In this document: positions 23,117 to 29,903 of the stretch, piece by piece
How positions within the stretch are numbered: position 1 is the first letter of the stretch
Layout of the letters: every line of letters starts with the position of its first letter
Assembly: GCA_964443005.1 (NCBI GenBank)
Contig: CAYUBI010000015.1
Coordinates: 1 to 29,903, forward strand
DNA length: 29,903 nucleotides
DNA from: CAYUBI01 sp964443005
GTDB taxonomy: Bacteria; Margulisbacteria; Riflemargulisbacteria; GWF2-35-9; CAYUBI01
Direction: 5' to 3'
Program-made: the position numbers and the translations under genes
The notes under the pieces: generated by a model
Told to the model about the DNA's origin: nothing
Seen by the model: only the letters and a program-made list of their open reading frames with translations
Databases searched by the model: none

Positions 23117-23710
23117 ATGAATTTTCGTGATGATGCAGCTGCTATAGGCAAGCTTAACATGCAGCGAGATTGTGACTTGCTTTTTTCTGCTGAACAGGAA
23201 GCAGGATCTGGTTTTTTTCGAACATATACATGGACACAACCCACACTGACATATGGTTATTCCCAAGCAATTGATTCGATTCTTTTAAAAACCGATTATA
23301 TGGGATATGATCGAGTTCAGCGTCCCACTGGTGGCGGCATTGTTGTTCATCAGCCTGGAGAATGGACTTATGCCCTTGCTTTGTCTCGAACGTTTTTAGG
23401 GTGTCCGTTAGGAATGATGTCTAGTTTCTTATGGATTACGCAGCATTTTCTGCGTGCTTTTGAGCAACAGGGTGTATTTCTTCAATTTGGAAAATTATCA
23501 ACTAAAGATCTTTATGAACGACGCAGTGAAACGCGGTGTTTTGTTTATCCAGCTAAATATGAATTAACGCATCAAGGCAAAAAAGTTTTGGGTGCTGCGC
23601 AAAAACGCACACGTGAGGGCTTATTACAGCAAGGAACAATTCAAGGTCTTGTTTTTGATTCAGCACAGTTGATCAGCGCTCTTCAACACGAGTTTCAGGT
23701 GAAAACATAA
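23117..23710 (+). CDS. lipM: Octanoyltransferase / lipoate-ligase family protein, LipM-like
   Basis: It is a BPL/LplA-fold acyltransferase that would load octanoyl (or lipoyl) groups onto the H protein encoded upstream. The substrate-loop motif is RPTGGGIVVHQPGEWTYAL (69-87). CFVYPAKYEL (141-150) has C141 at the place of the catalytic cysteine of LipM (CF..PS.YE), followed by K156 in GKKVLGAAQKR and LLQQGTIQG. The cysteine favours LipM octanoyl-ACP transfer over ATP-dependent LplA, although LplA remains possible. At 197 residues it is shorter than B. subtilis LipM (about 280), ending soon after the core fold. No lipA (lipoyl synthase) is in the window. It is the last gene of the gcv operon, 70 bp before flhA. 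Confidence 0.83.
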   Translation: MNFRDDAAAIGKLNMQRDCDLLFSAEQEAGSGFFRTYTWTQPTLTYGYSQAIDSILLKTDYMGYDRVQRPTGGGIVVHQPGEWTYALALSRTFLGCPLGMMSSFLWITQHFLRAFEQQGVFLQFGKLSTKDLYERRSETRCFVYPAKYELTHQGKKVLGAAQKRTREGLLQQGTIQGLVFDSAQLISALQHEFQVKT

Positions 23711-23716
23711 AAACCC

Positions 23717-23746
23717 TTGTATTTTCCTTTAATTATTTGTTATGAT
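23717..23746 (+). promoter_or_regulatory. Promoter of the flagellar flhA operon
   Basis: TTGTAT (23717-23722), 18 nt, TATGAT (23741-23746), with a start near 23753 and a 28-nt leader carrying AAGGGA before ATG 23781. No hairpin separates it from lipM, so read-through from the gcv operon is also possible. I see no sigma-28-type promoter here. Confidence 0.6.
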
Positions 23747-23780
23747 AGCGATATAACACAAAAAATGTATTAAGGGATTT

Positions 23781-25871
23781 ATGGCAGAGCAAACCTTGTC
23801 TACAGTTGACCCCAACAAGATTTCTTCCACTTTTGGAATGGCTATAGCTGTTATGGTGTTATTAGTTATGATTTTGCTACCGTTACCGAAAATCCTTCTG
23901 GATTTATTGGTTATTGTGAACATTTCCTTATCAGTTCTTACTATTTTAGTGACAATGTATACGCAAGAACCGCTTCAGTTTTCTGTTTTTCCATCCTATT
24001 TACTCGTTATCACTGTGTTTCGATTAGCTTTGGGTGTTGCCTTATCTCGCGCAATTTTATTGAATGCGGATGCTGGCGGATTAGTGACAGCTTTTGGTGC
24101 TGTTGTTGTTGGGGGTAATTATGTAGTAGGTGTGGTCATTTTTTTAGTATTGATTATTGTTCAGTTTGTAGTTATCACAGGCGGTGCGCAACGCGTAGCT
24201 GAGGTTGCAGCCAGATTTACTTTAGATGCTATGCCTGGCAAGCAGATGGCTATTGATGCAGATCTTAATGCAGGATTATTAACAGAAGTTCAGGCTAGGG
24301 AAAAACGCCAAGCCGTAGCGCATGAAGCAGACTTTTATGGTTCCATGGATGGTGCAACTAAGTTTATTCGTGGAGATGCAATTTCCTCAATTATTATAAC
24401 GATTGTGAATATTTTAGGCGGGTTTATTATTGGAGTTGCGCAACAGGGAATGACGCTACTTCAGGCATTACAAACGTATACATTGTTAACTGTGGGTTCA
24501 GGTATTGCTTTACAGGTTCCTGCATTATTAATTTCCTCGGCTACAGGTATTATTGTAACACGTTCAACATCAGAATCGAGTTTAGGCTCAGAAATTGCTA
24601 AACAACTTTTTGTTAATTTTAAAGCTGTTTATAGTGTTGCTGCGTTTTCTGGTTTATTGCTTTTGGTTCCAGGAGTTCCTAAAACACCGATGATTATGAT
24701 TACTGCATTATTTATTTATCTTGGATATATTAAAAGTGTTGCAGAACGAACAGCAGCAACAAAAAAAGTGCAGGCTGAAGCTGCGCAAAAAGAGTCTGAA
24801 AAAGGTACACCAGCTGCTCCTGAAAAGATTGTTCCGACTATTCATTTTGATGCAATGGAAATTGAAATTGGATATGGTCTTATTCCAGTTGTAGACCCGA
24901 AGCAAGGTGGAGATTTATTAGAATCTATTACAAATCTTCGTAAAAAAATTGCTTCTGAAATGGGCATTGTTGTGCCGCCGATTCGTATTCGTGACAACAT
25001 GTCGCTAAAGCCAAATACGTATATTGTAAAAATTCGTGGGTCTGAGGTTGCACGTAGTGAGATTATGGTGGGACGCTTTTTAGCGATGGATCCTGGAAAT
25101 GTGACTGAGCGAATTTCTGGATTTGAAACTCGAGAACCAACTTTTGGGTTGCCTGCTTTGTGGATTTCACCTTCAGATAAGGAGCGTGCTAGTGTTGCTG
25201 GATATACGGTTGTAGATCCAACGAGTGTGATTATTACGCATTTGACTGAAATTATTTATACGCATGCACATGAATTATTAGGGCGGCAGGAGGTTAAGCT
25301 TTTGATTGATAATGTGAAAGAAAAATATCCGGCAGTTGTAGAGGATGTAATTCCTGCAATTTTATCTTTAGCAATGATTCAAAAAACGCTTCAGAATTTA
25401 TTAAAAGAACGCGTACCGATTCGAAATCTCGTGACGATTTTAGAATGTTTAGCAGATCATGGTCAAACTACCAAAGATCTTGATTCCTTAACTGGGTATG
25501 TGCGACAGAAATTGTCTCGATTAATTACAAAAATGTATCAGACACCTAAAGGTATTGTTGCTGCAGTTACGTTGGATCCTGCATTAGAGCAGAAAATTGC
25601 TGATTCCTTGCAATATACAGATCAAGGGGCGTATACTTCATTATCGCCGGTATATATTCAGAAAATGTTTGTTGGGCTAGCTGAGGAAATTGAAAAAATG
25701 AGCAATTTGGGATATCAGCCAATTGTGTTGTGTTCAAGTAGTGTACGGCCTCATTTTAAGCGATTAACTGAACGCTCATTTTCAACGTTAGTAGTATTAG
25801 CTTATAATGAAATCTTACCAGATGTCGAAATTCAAGCAATAGGGATGGTGAAATTACCGAATGAGAATTAA
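23781..25871 (+). CDS. flhA: Flagellar export gate protein FlhA
   Basis: It is the inner-membrane export-gate component of the flagellar type III secretion apparatus. The N-terminal half carries about eight membrane helices, with FHIPEP-family blocks FPSYLLVITVFRLALGVALSRAIL, FVVITGGAQRVAEVAARFTLDAMPGKQMAIDADL (typical RVAEV..RF.LDA.PGKQM motif) and GFIIG. The cytoplasmic half starts after about residue 330 and contains the usual MEIEIGYGLIP and EVKLLIDNVKEKYPAVVED. At 696 residues it matches FlhA. The homologous virulence-type SctV is excluded by the following flhF, flhG and fliA. The FRLAL-GVALSR stretch differs from the usual NVASTR. No flhB lies upstream, although flhB-flhA pairs are common. 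Confidence 0.95.
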   Translation: MAEQTLSTVDPNKISSTFGMAIAVMVLLVMILLPLPKILLDLLVIVNISLSVLTILVTMYTQEPLQFSVFPSYLLVITVFRLALGVALSRAILLNADAGGLVTAFGAVVVGGNYVVGVVIFLVLIIVQFVVITGGAQRVAEVAARFTLDAMPGKQMAIDADLNAGLLTEVQAREKRQAVAHEADFYGSMDGATKFIRGDAISSIIITIVNILGGFIIGVAQQGMTLLQALQTYTLLTVGSGIALQVPALLISSATGIIVTRSTSESSLGSEIAKQLFVNFKAVYSVAAFSGLLLLVPGVPKTPMIMITALFIYLGYIKSVAERTAATKKVQAEAAQKESEKGTPAAPEKIVPTIHFDAMEIEIGYGLIPVVDPKQGGDLLESITNLRKKIASEMGIVVPPIRIRDNMSLKPNTYIVKIRGSEVARSEIMVGRFLAMDPGNVTERISGFETREPTFGLPALWISPSDKERASVAGYTVVDPTSVIITHLTEIIYTHAHELLGRQEVKLLIDNVKEKYPAVVEDVIPAILSLAMIQKTLQNLLKERVPIRNLVTILECLADHGQTTKDLDSLTGYVRQKLSRLITKMYQTPKGIVAAVTLDPALEQKIADSLQYTDQGAYTSLSPVYIQKMFVGLAEEIEKMSNLGYQPIVLCSSSVRPHFKRLTERSFSTLVVLAYNEILPDVEIQAIGMVKLPNEN

Positions 25872-27069
25872 AAAATACGAAGCTACTACAATGCAAGAAG
25901 CGTTGACGTTAGTAAAAACTGATTTTGGTTCTGATGCTGTTATTTTGCATTCGCGAAGCATTTCAAAAGGCGGGATTTTTGGTTTTTTTGCTAAAGAGAT
26001 TGTTGAGGTAATGGCGGGTGTTGATATCAATATTTTGGAGGATAAACGCGAATTGTCACAACCTGGGAACGCGAGTGGTTTTCGAAATACCTTGCATCGA
26101 TCTATTACAGAAAGTGGCTCTGCTTTGACAGAGCCTAAAACAGAAATGTTAGCATCGCCTCAATTGGCAAGAAAGGTTGAAAAAGTTGAATCGGAAATTG
26201 AGGTTATTAAAGAGACACTTCAAATATTAGTTGATCATGTTATTGGTGAAAAGCAAGCGAAACAACATGATCTTCCGAATGAGGTGATCGAATATGTTCG
26301 GAATTGTGAAAATATTGGTTTGGATCGGGAACTATTGTTTAAGATTTTTCGGGATATTCGTCCGCAGTTTACAGATGCTGAGTTGTCTGAACGAAGCAAA
26401 GTTTATCCAGTTCTTAAAAAACGATTAATTGATATGTTGGGGAGTGTGTATCCGATTGTGCTCGAGCCAGGTCGTCAAAAAATGATTGCATTATTAGGGC
26501 CAACTGGAGTGGGAAAAACAACAACAGCTGCGAAAATTGCAGCGAATTTTGCTTTAATGCAGCAAAAAAAAGTTGGGTTGATTACAATTGATACGTTTCG
26601 TATTGCTGCGATTGAGCAGCTAAAAACGTATGCAGCGATTATTGGAATTCCCATAGAGGTTGCGTTTACACCCAAAGATTTTTTGGAAGCTCAGGAAAAA
26701 CTGAGAGATCGTGATCTTATTATTATTGATACTGCTGGGCGGTCCTTAAAAAATGAAAAACAGGCAGATGAACTAAAGCAATTTTTGCATAATTCATCAA
26801 TTGAGAGTATTCTAGTGTTAAGTGCTACAGCGAAAAATATAGATACGGATTCTGTGATTAGTCGATTTTCTTCCTTATGTCAGGAGCGTGTGATTTTTAC
26901 AAAACTTGATGAAACGCATTCTCTTGGTATAATAAGTAATGTAATTGCAAAATATCACTTTAAGTTATCTTATTATGCGAATGGACAAAATGTGCCAGAT
27001 GACTTGGAGATTGCTGAGCCAAAAATTTTGATTGATATGATGCTTGTAGATGTTATGGGGGGAATTTAG
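25861..27069 (+). CDS. flhF: Flagellar SRP-type GTPase FlhF
   Basis: It is a GTPase of the SRP family that sets the position and number of flagella. The N-terminal basic domain starts MRIKKYEATTMQEAL. Residues 101-135 look like a helical or coiled segment, followed by the N domain. The G domain has GPTGVGKTTTAAKIAANFA (Walker A 213-220), IDTFRIAAIEQLKTYA, DLIIIDTAGRS, and TKLDETHSLG with the guanine-specificity TKLD. Length (402) is typical. It overlaps the end of flhA by 11 nt and its stop shares a base with the GTG start of flhG, so flhA-flhF-flhG are tightly coupled. Confidence 0.96.
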   Translation: MRIKKYEATTMQEALTLVKTDFGSDAVILHSRSISKGGIFGFFAKEIVEVMAGVDINILEDKRELSQPGNASGFRNTLHRSITESGSALTEPKTEMLASPQLARKVEKVESEIEVIKETLQILVDHVIGEKQAKQHDLPNEVIEYVRNCENIGLDRELLFKIFRDIRPQFTDAELSERSKVYPVLKKRLIDMLGSVYPIVLEPGRQKMIALLGPTGVGKTTTAAKIAANFALMQQKKVGLITIDTFRIAAIEQLKTYAAIIGIPIEVAFTPKDFLEAQEKLRDRDLIIIDTAGRSLKNEKQADELKQFLHNSSIESILVLSATAKNIDTDSVISRFSSLCQERVIFTKLDETHSLGIISNVIAKYHFKLSYYANGQNVPDDLEIAEPKILIDMMLVDVMGGI

Positions 27070-27956
27070 TGGATCAGGCTACAAAGTTGCGTGAATTAGT
27101 TCATCGTTTAAAAGTTCAGGAGTATTCTTCTGTTGGAAAGGTTATACCTGGTCGATGTATTTCGATTACAAGCGGAAAAGGTGGCGTAGGAAAAACTAAT
27201 ATTGCTGCTAATTTAGCTTTGGCCTTAGCTAAGCGAGATCGAAAGGTTATGATTATTGATGCAGATTTGGGAATGGCTAATGTAGATATTGTGTTAGGTA
27301 TTTCGCCTCATTATAATCTGGGACATTTTATTCGGGGAGAACGCACATTACCTGAGATTATTATTGATGGGCCGTTGGGCATCAAAATTATTCCAGGCGT
27401 TTCTGGATTAGTTGGTATGACGCACCTAGAAGAGCATCAAAAACGTTGTTTTTTCGAAGCACTGGAGGCTTATCAACAAAGTTATGAGCCTGATTATGTT
27501 TTGATTGATACAGGTGCAGGCATGGGCGAAAATACGTTGGCTTTTTCGTTGGCTGCACCTGAGGTTTTATTGATTACTACTGGAGAGCCAACAGCCATGA
27601 TGGATGCTTATGCTATGATAAAAGCATTGCTTTATTATAATTCGACAGCTGATATTAGCTTGTTGGTAAATGATGTGCCAACTTATGCTGAGGGTGAGCG
27701 AGTTCATCGAACAATACAAACAATTGCTGATCGTTTTTTAGATGTTGATATTCGTTTTATGGGTGTGATAGCTCGTGATAAAAACATGCCTAGAGCAGTT
27801 CGAAGCCAAAAACCTGTTTTATTGGCTTATCCATTTTCAGAGGCGAGTATTGATATTATCAAGCTTGCGCAGCGATTAGCTGGAGAAACAGGACGAAAAC
27901 AACGAGCGAGTATGGCCTCGTTTTTTGAATTAACTAGTCGATATTTTGGATTATGA
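27069..27956 (+). CDS. flhG: Flagellar number regulator FlhG (FleN/YlxH), MinD-like ATPase
   Basis: It is an ATPase that limits flagellar number and stimulates the GTPase FlhF. The N-terminal activator motif DQATKLREL fits the DQAxxLR helix of FlhG proteins. The deviant Walker A is SGKGGVGKTN (35-44), and the MinD-type MIIDADLGMANVDIVLGI, DYVLIDTGAGMG and TTGEPTAMMDAYAMIKAL follow. The C-terminus (about 275-295) is short and somewhat amphipathic, as needed for membrane binding. The GTG start at 27069 overlaps the flhF stop by one base. Length (295) is typical. The stop overlaps the next start by 4 nt. Confidence 0.95.
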   Translation: MDQATKLRELVHRLKVQEYSSVGKVIPGRCISITSGKGGVGKTNIAANLALALAKRDRKVMIIDADLGMANVDIVLGISPHYNLGHFIRGERTLPEIIIDGPLGIKIIPGVSGLVGMTHLEEHQKRCFFEALEAYQQSYEPDYVLIDTGAGMGENTLAFSLAAPEVLLITTGEPTAMMDAYAMIKALLYYNSTADISLLVNDVPTYAEGERVHRTIQTIADRFLDVDIRFMGVIARDKNMPRAVRSQKPVLLAYPFSEASIDIIKLAQRLAGETGRKQRASMASFFELTSRYFGL

Positions 27957-28228
27957 TAAAAAAATTTGCTGTGTATTTTGGTTTAGTGGGTGGAGTTGTT
28001 GCTTTAATTTCAGGTGTTTTGGCGCATAATTCGCTGAATGAGCTTGTCATCAAAAGTGTTATTGTTTTTTTTATTGTATATTTTATTGGTAATTTCTTAG
28101 GTGTTATTACGATTGAGGCTTTTATAGGAAGCGAAGAGGGAAAGGTGAAGCAAAAAGCTTCGGTATCTTCAATAGATGGAAAAAAAGAAACAGGATCTAG
28201 TAGCCAATTAAAGGATAAAGGAATATGA
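27953..28228 (+). CDS. Small membrane protein in the flagellar operon, unrecognised
   Basis: I do not recognise this 91-residue protein. Two transmembrane helices are visible (about 5-24, FAVYFGLVGGVVALISGVLA, and 32-57, VIKSVIVFFIVYFIGNFLGVITIEAF), followed by a charged Lys/Ser/Gly-rich tail (60-91) that is probably cytoplasmic. It overlaps flhG by 4 nt (ATGA at 27953-27956) and fliA by 4 nt (28225-28228), so it is translated with them. The position between flhG and fliA suggests a flagellar or sigma-related role, but nothing in the sequence names it. Confidence 0.75.
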   Translation: MIKKFAVYFGLVGGVVALISGVLAHNSLNELVIKSVIVFFIVYFIGNFLGVITIEAFIGSEEGKVKQKASVSSIDGKKETGSSSQLKDKGI

Positions 28229-28935
28229 CTACCTTTTCTTCGTATAAAGGGGAATATTTTCAGAGTGAAAAGGCAATTAGTGATTTAATTGAAGCTCATG
28301 TTGGGCTGGTTAAAAAAGTTGTGACAACTATGGATATTTATTTGCCAACAGGTTATGAAAAAGATGATTTTTTTAGTATTGGATGTTGGGGTTTGATTGA
28401 AGCTGCGCATAAATTTGATCCGCGTAAAGGTGTTGCTTTTAAGTCTTTTGCGTATTTGCGAATTCGGGGTGCAGTTATTGACGAACTTCGTAAACAGACG
28501 TTTGGTGGACAAATTATGGTAAAAAAGCAGCAGCAAATAACGCATGCTATTCGGGCAGCACAGGAAAAAAAACAAAACATAGTAACAGATAAAGAGGTTG
28601 CCGTTGAATTGGGGGTTTCAGAAACTGTGTATTTGGATATGCTAGCACAAACGAATGTCATGCATGTTTTGGCTGCTGATGAGCAAATGAGTGAGATAGA
28701 GGGTGGTGTTCGGCCGGAAGCCGGAATTGAAGAGGAGGAACAGCACATGTTGTTAACAAAAGCCATTGAGCTACTCCCAGAAAAAGAAAAACTCGTGCTT
28801 TCTTTGTATTATGAAAAAGAATTGTCCTTAAAGGAAATTGGGGCAGTGATGGGTTTGACTGAATCTCGAGTATCGCAAATTCATAAGAAAGCAGTATTAA
28901 CAATTCGTGCACATGTGGATTCGTGGACAAAATAA
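28225..28935 (+). CDS. fliA: Flagellar sigma factor FliA (sigma-28, WhiG/FliA family)
   Basis: It is the RNA polymerase sigma subunit for late flagellar and chemotaxis genes. Region 2 has LIEAHVGLVKKVV and DDFFSIGCWGLIEAAHKFDP, then FKSFAYLRIRGAVIDELRKQ with the -10-binding helix. Region 3 lies around 90-135 (VATELGVSETVYL-type block, here VAVELGVSETVYLDML). Region 4 is LLPEKEKLVLSLYYEKELSLKEIGAVMGLTESRVSQIHKKA, the -35 helix-turn-helix. Length (236) is typical of FliA and shorter than housekeeping sigmas. It is the last gene of the flhA cluster. No flgM is seen here and no hairpin terminator follows within 107 nt. Confidence 0.94.
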   Translation: MTTFSSYKGEYFQSEKAISDLIEAHVGLVKKVVTTMDIYLPTGYEKDDFFSIGCWGLIEAAHKFDPRKGVAFKSFAYLRIRGAVIDELRKQTFGGQIMVKKQQQITHAIRAAQEKKQNIVTDKEVAVELGVSETVYLDMLAQTNVMHVLAADEQMSEIEGGVRPEAGIEEEEQHMLLTKAIELLPEKEKLVLSLYYEKELSLKEIGAVMGLTESRVSQIHKKAVLTIRAHVDSWTK

Positions 28936-28960
28936 AAGGATGAAACGGTTGTGCGTGCTG

Positions 28961-29013
28961 TTTTGTTCAATGATTTGACAAAAACTATGCCATTTTGTTC
29001 AATGATTTGACAA
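28961..29013. repeat. Two perfect 21-bp direct repeats, likely operator pair
   Basis: The unit occurs at 28961-28981 and 28993-29013, 32 bp apart start to start (about three helical turns). Its 19-base core TTGTTCAATGATTTGACAA is an imperfect dyad, pairing at 7 of 9 positions around the central G. Each copy also contains TTGACA, a -35 hexamer. They lie 30 bp before the ATPase start, where a transcription regulator would act. The rest of the gap after fliA (28936-29042) shows no gene. Confidence 0.85.
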
Positions 29014-29042
29014 GATGCCACGATTTGTGTTAGGTTGTGCTT

Positions 29043-29903
29043 ATGGATATGGTAACTATTCTCGAAATGAATCAATTAGCACTTGCGCAAGGAAAAAGTT
29101 ACCATAAACGACGTTTTTGTTTTGATGAACTTGTTGCAGATTCTGGAAAACATTTTCTTTCGTTGATTGGACCTCGTGGTTCTGGCAAGACAATTCTTCT
29201 GAAGCAATTGCTTGTATATAAATCAAATGTAGTCTATGTTTCGTTGGATGCAGTTGAGGTTGATGATTTGTTTGCCTTAATTGAAACGCTAGTAACAACT
29301 TATAAATATACTACAGTTCTTTTGGATGAAATTCATCACTTTCGCTTGTTTCGTCGTGATATTAAAAAGGTATATGACCATCTTCAGGTTAAGATCTATT
29401 TCACGAGTTCAGTCGCACTTAGTTTGTATGAATCAACCTTTGATTTATCCCGACGGGTAAAAACAATGAACTTGTTTTCGTTTTCATTTAGAGAGTATCT
29501 TTTTTTCAAAACCGGGGTTTTGCTATCAAGTCTTTTGTTGAAAGATATTATTGAAAAGAATTGGACAGAGGATCATCTTCGTTACGGCTATATGTTTGCC
29601 TCTTATTTGAAAGGAGGCCTTCAGCCTTTTTCATTAGATGAACCTGATATTTTGCCGCTTCTTTCTAATGTATTAGAAAAGATACTTTTTAAGGATATTC
29701 CATTAATATCCTCTTTGTCAGGAGAGGAGCTTGGCATTATCCGAAAGATGGTTGAATTTATTGGAAAGTCACAGATTGATGGGATTAGTTATTCGGCCAT
29801 TTCACAGAATTTGAAAATCACAAAATATAAAGCAGCGCAATACGTTACTTTTTTAGAAAAAGCTTTTATTTTGCAGGTGGTATGGCCAAAAGGGACTAAT
29901 GTT
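29043..29903 (+). CDS. AAA_14/DUF4143-type ATPase, cut by the window end
   Basis: It is the start of a P-loop ATPase open for 287 codons to the last base of the window. It begins MDMVTILEMNQLALAQGKSY. Walker A is GPRGSGKT (43-50), Walker B is TVLLDEIHHF (91-100), a sensor-like IYFTSS strand lies near 117-122, and MNLFSFSFREYLFF follows. This order (GPRGVGKT, LDEIH, FSFREF/L) matches the AAA_14 ATPases that usually carry a C-terminal DUF4143 or PD-(D/E)XK-like domain. A winged-helix-like region appears near 250-280 (ISYSAISQNLKITKYKAAQYVTFLEK). Their role is not settled and they are often in accessory regions. A weak TAGGT lies 8 nt before the ATG. It is separate from the flagellar operon and preceded by two direct repeats. 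Confidence 0.8.
   Translation, partial: MDMVTILEMNQLALAQGKSYHKRRFCFDELVADSGKHFLSLIGPRGSGKTILLKQLLVYKSNVVYVSLDAVEVDDLFALIETLVTTYKYTTVLLDEIHHFRLFRRDIKKVYDHLQVKIYFTSSVALSLYESTFDLSRRVKTMNLFSFSFREYLFFKTGVLLSSLLLKDIIEKNWTEDHLRYGYMFASYLKGGLQPFSLDEPDILPLLSNVLEKILFKDIPLISSLSGEELGIIRKMVEFIGKSQIDGISYSAISQNLKITKYKAAQYVTFLEKAFILQVVWPKGTNV

Noticed and set aside
23781..25871. A virulence-type secretion gate (SctV) instead of FlhA
   Set aside because: The gene is fused operon-style to flhF, flhG and fliA, which are flagellar only.
28285..28930. Three overlapping minus-strand frames of 90-137 codons opposite fliA
   Set aside because: They are antisense shadows: fliA has all sigma regions intact and the frames lack recognisable domains or start signals.

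Overview
The window is 29.9 kb of AT-rich, densely packed bacterial chromosome. It encodes a flagellated organism (flhA, flhF, flhG, fliA) with an outer membrane (a secretin), bacterial housekeeping genes, type II fatty-acid-linked lipoylation, the MEP isoprenoid pathway and folate synthesis. The phylum cannot be fixed from sequence alone. A low-GC diderm outside the well-studied groups is my impression (Margulisbacteria-like is only a guess). There are no rRNA or tRNA genes, CRISPR arrays or insertion sequences that I can see.

Layout. (1) 38-5967, minus strand: folP, pabC, pabB and ispE form a tight folate/isoprenoid group, preceded by a secreted parvulin (own promoter, hairpin terminator) and a stand-alone Ppx/GppA-type HD protein. 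(2) 5968-9063, plus strand: pth, then a 250-bp very AT-rich gap with a cluster of DnaA boxes and an unwinding-like tract, then dnaN and recF. The plus-strand G/C bias changes from C-rich to G-rich across this point regardless of coding strand, so I read the gap as the probable chromosomal origin. (3) 9076-16241: mixed-strand housekeeping genes: hemW, rsmE, a NifA-like regulator without an AAA+ domain, an unrecognised 49-residue gene, a phosphohexomutase, cvpA, purE and an aspartate aminotransferase. (4) 16257-19772, minus: comM followed by a GspL/PilM-PilN-like protein, a small one-helix protein and a short secretin, coupled by ATGA overlaps. This looks like a natural-transformation (DNA uptake) operon. 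(5) 19953-23710, plus: gcvH, gcvPA, gcvPB and a LipM-type octanoyltransferase, i.e. the glycine-cleavage H and P proteins plus an enzyme for lipoylating H. (6) 23781-28935, plus: flhA, flhF, flhG, a small membrane protein and fliA, overlapping or abutting. (7) 28961-29903: two perfect 21-bp direct repeats in front of an AAA_14/DUF4143-type ATPase that runs off the end.

Two genome-level signals stand out besides the genes. Several genes have a -10 hexamer 6-9 nt before the start codon and no Shine-Dalgarno, which predicts leaderless or near-leaderless transcripts. Other genes (ppiC-like, dnaN, aspartate aminotransferase, comM, gcvH, flhA) have ordinary leaders with good Shine-Dalgarno sites.
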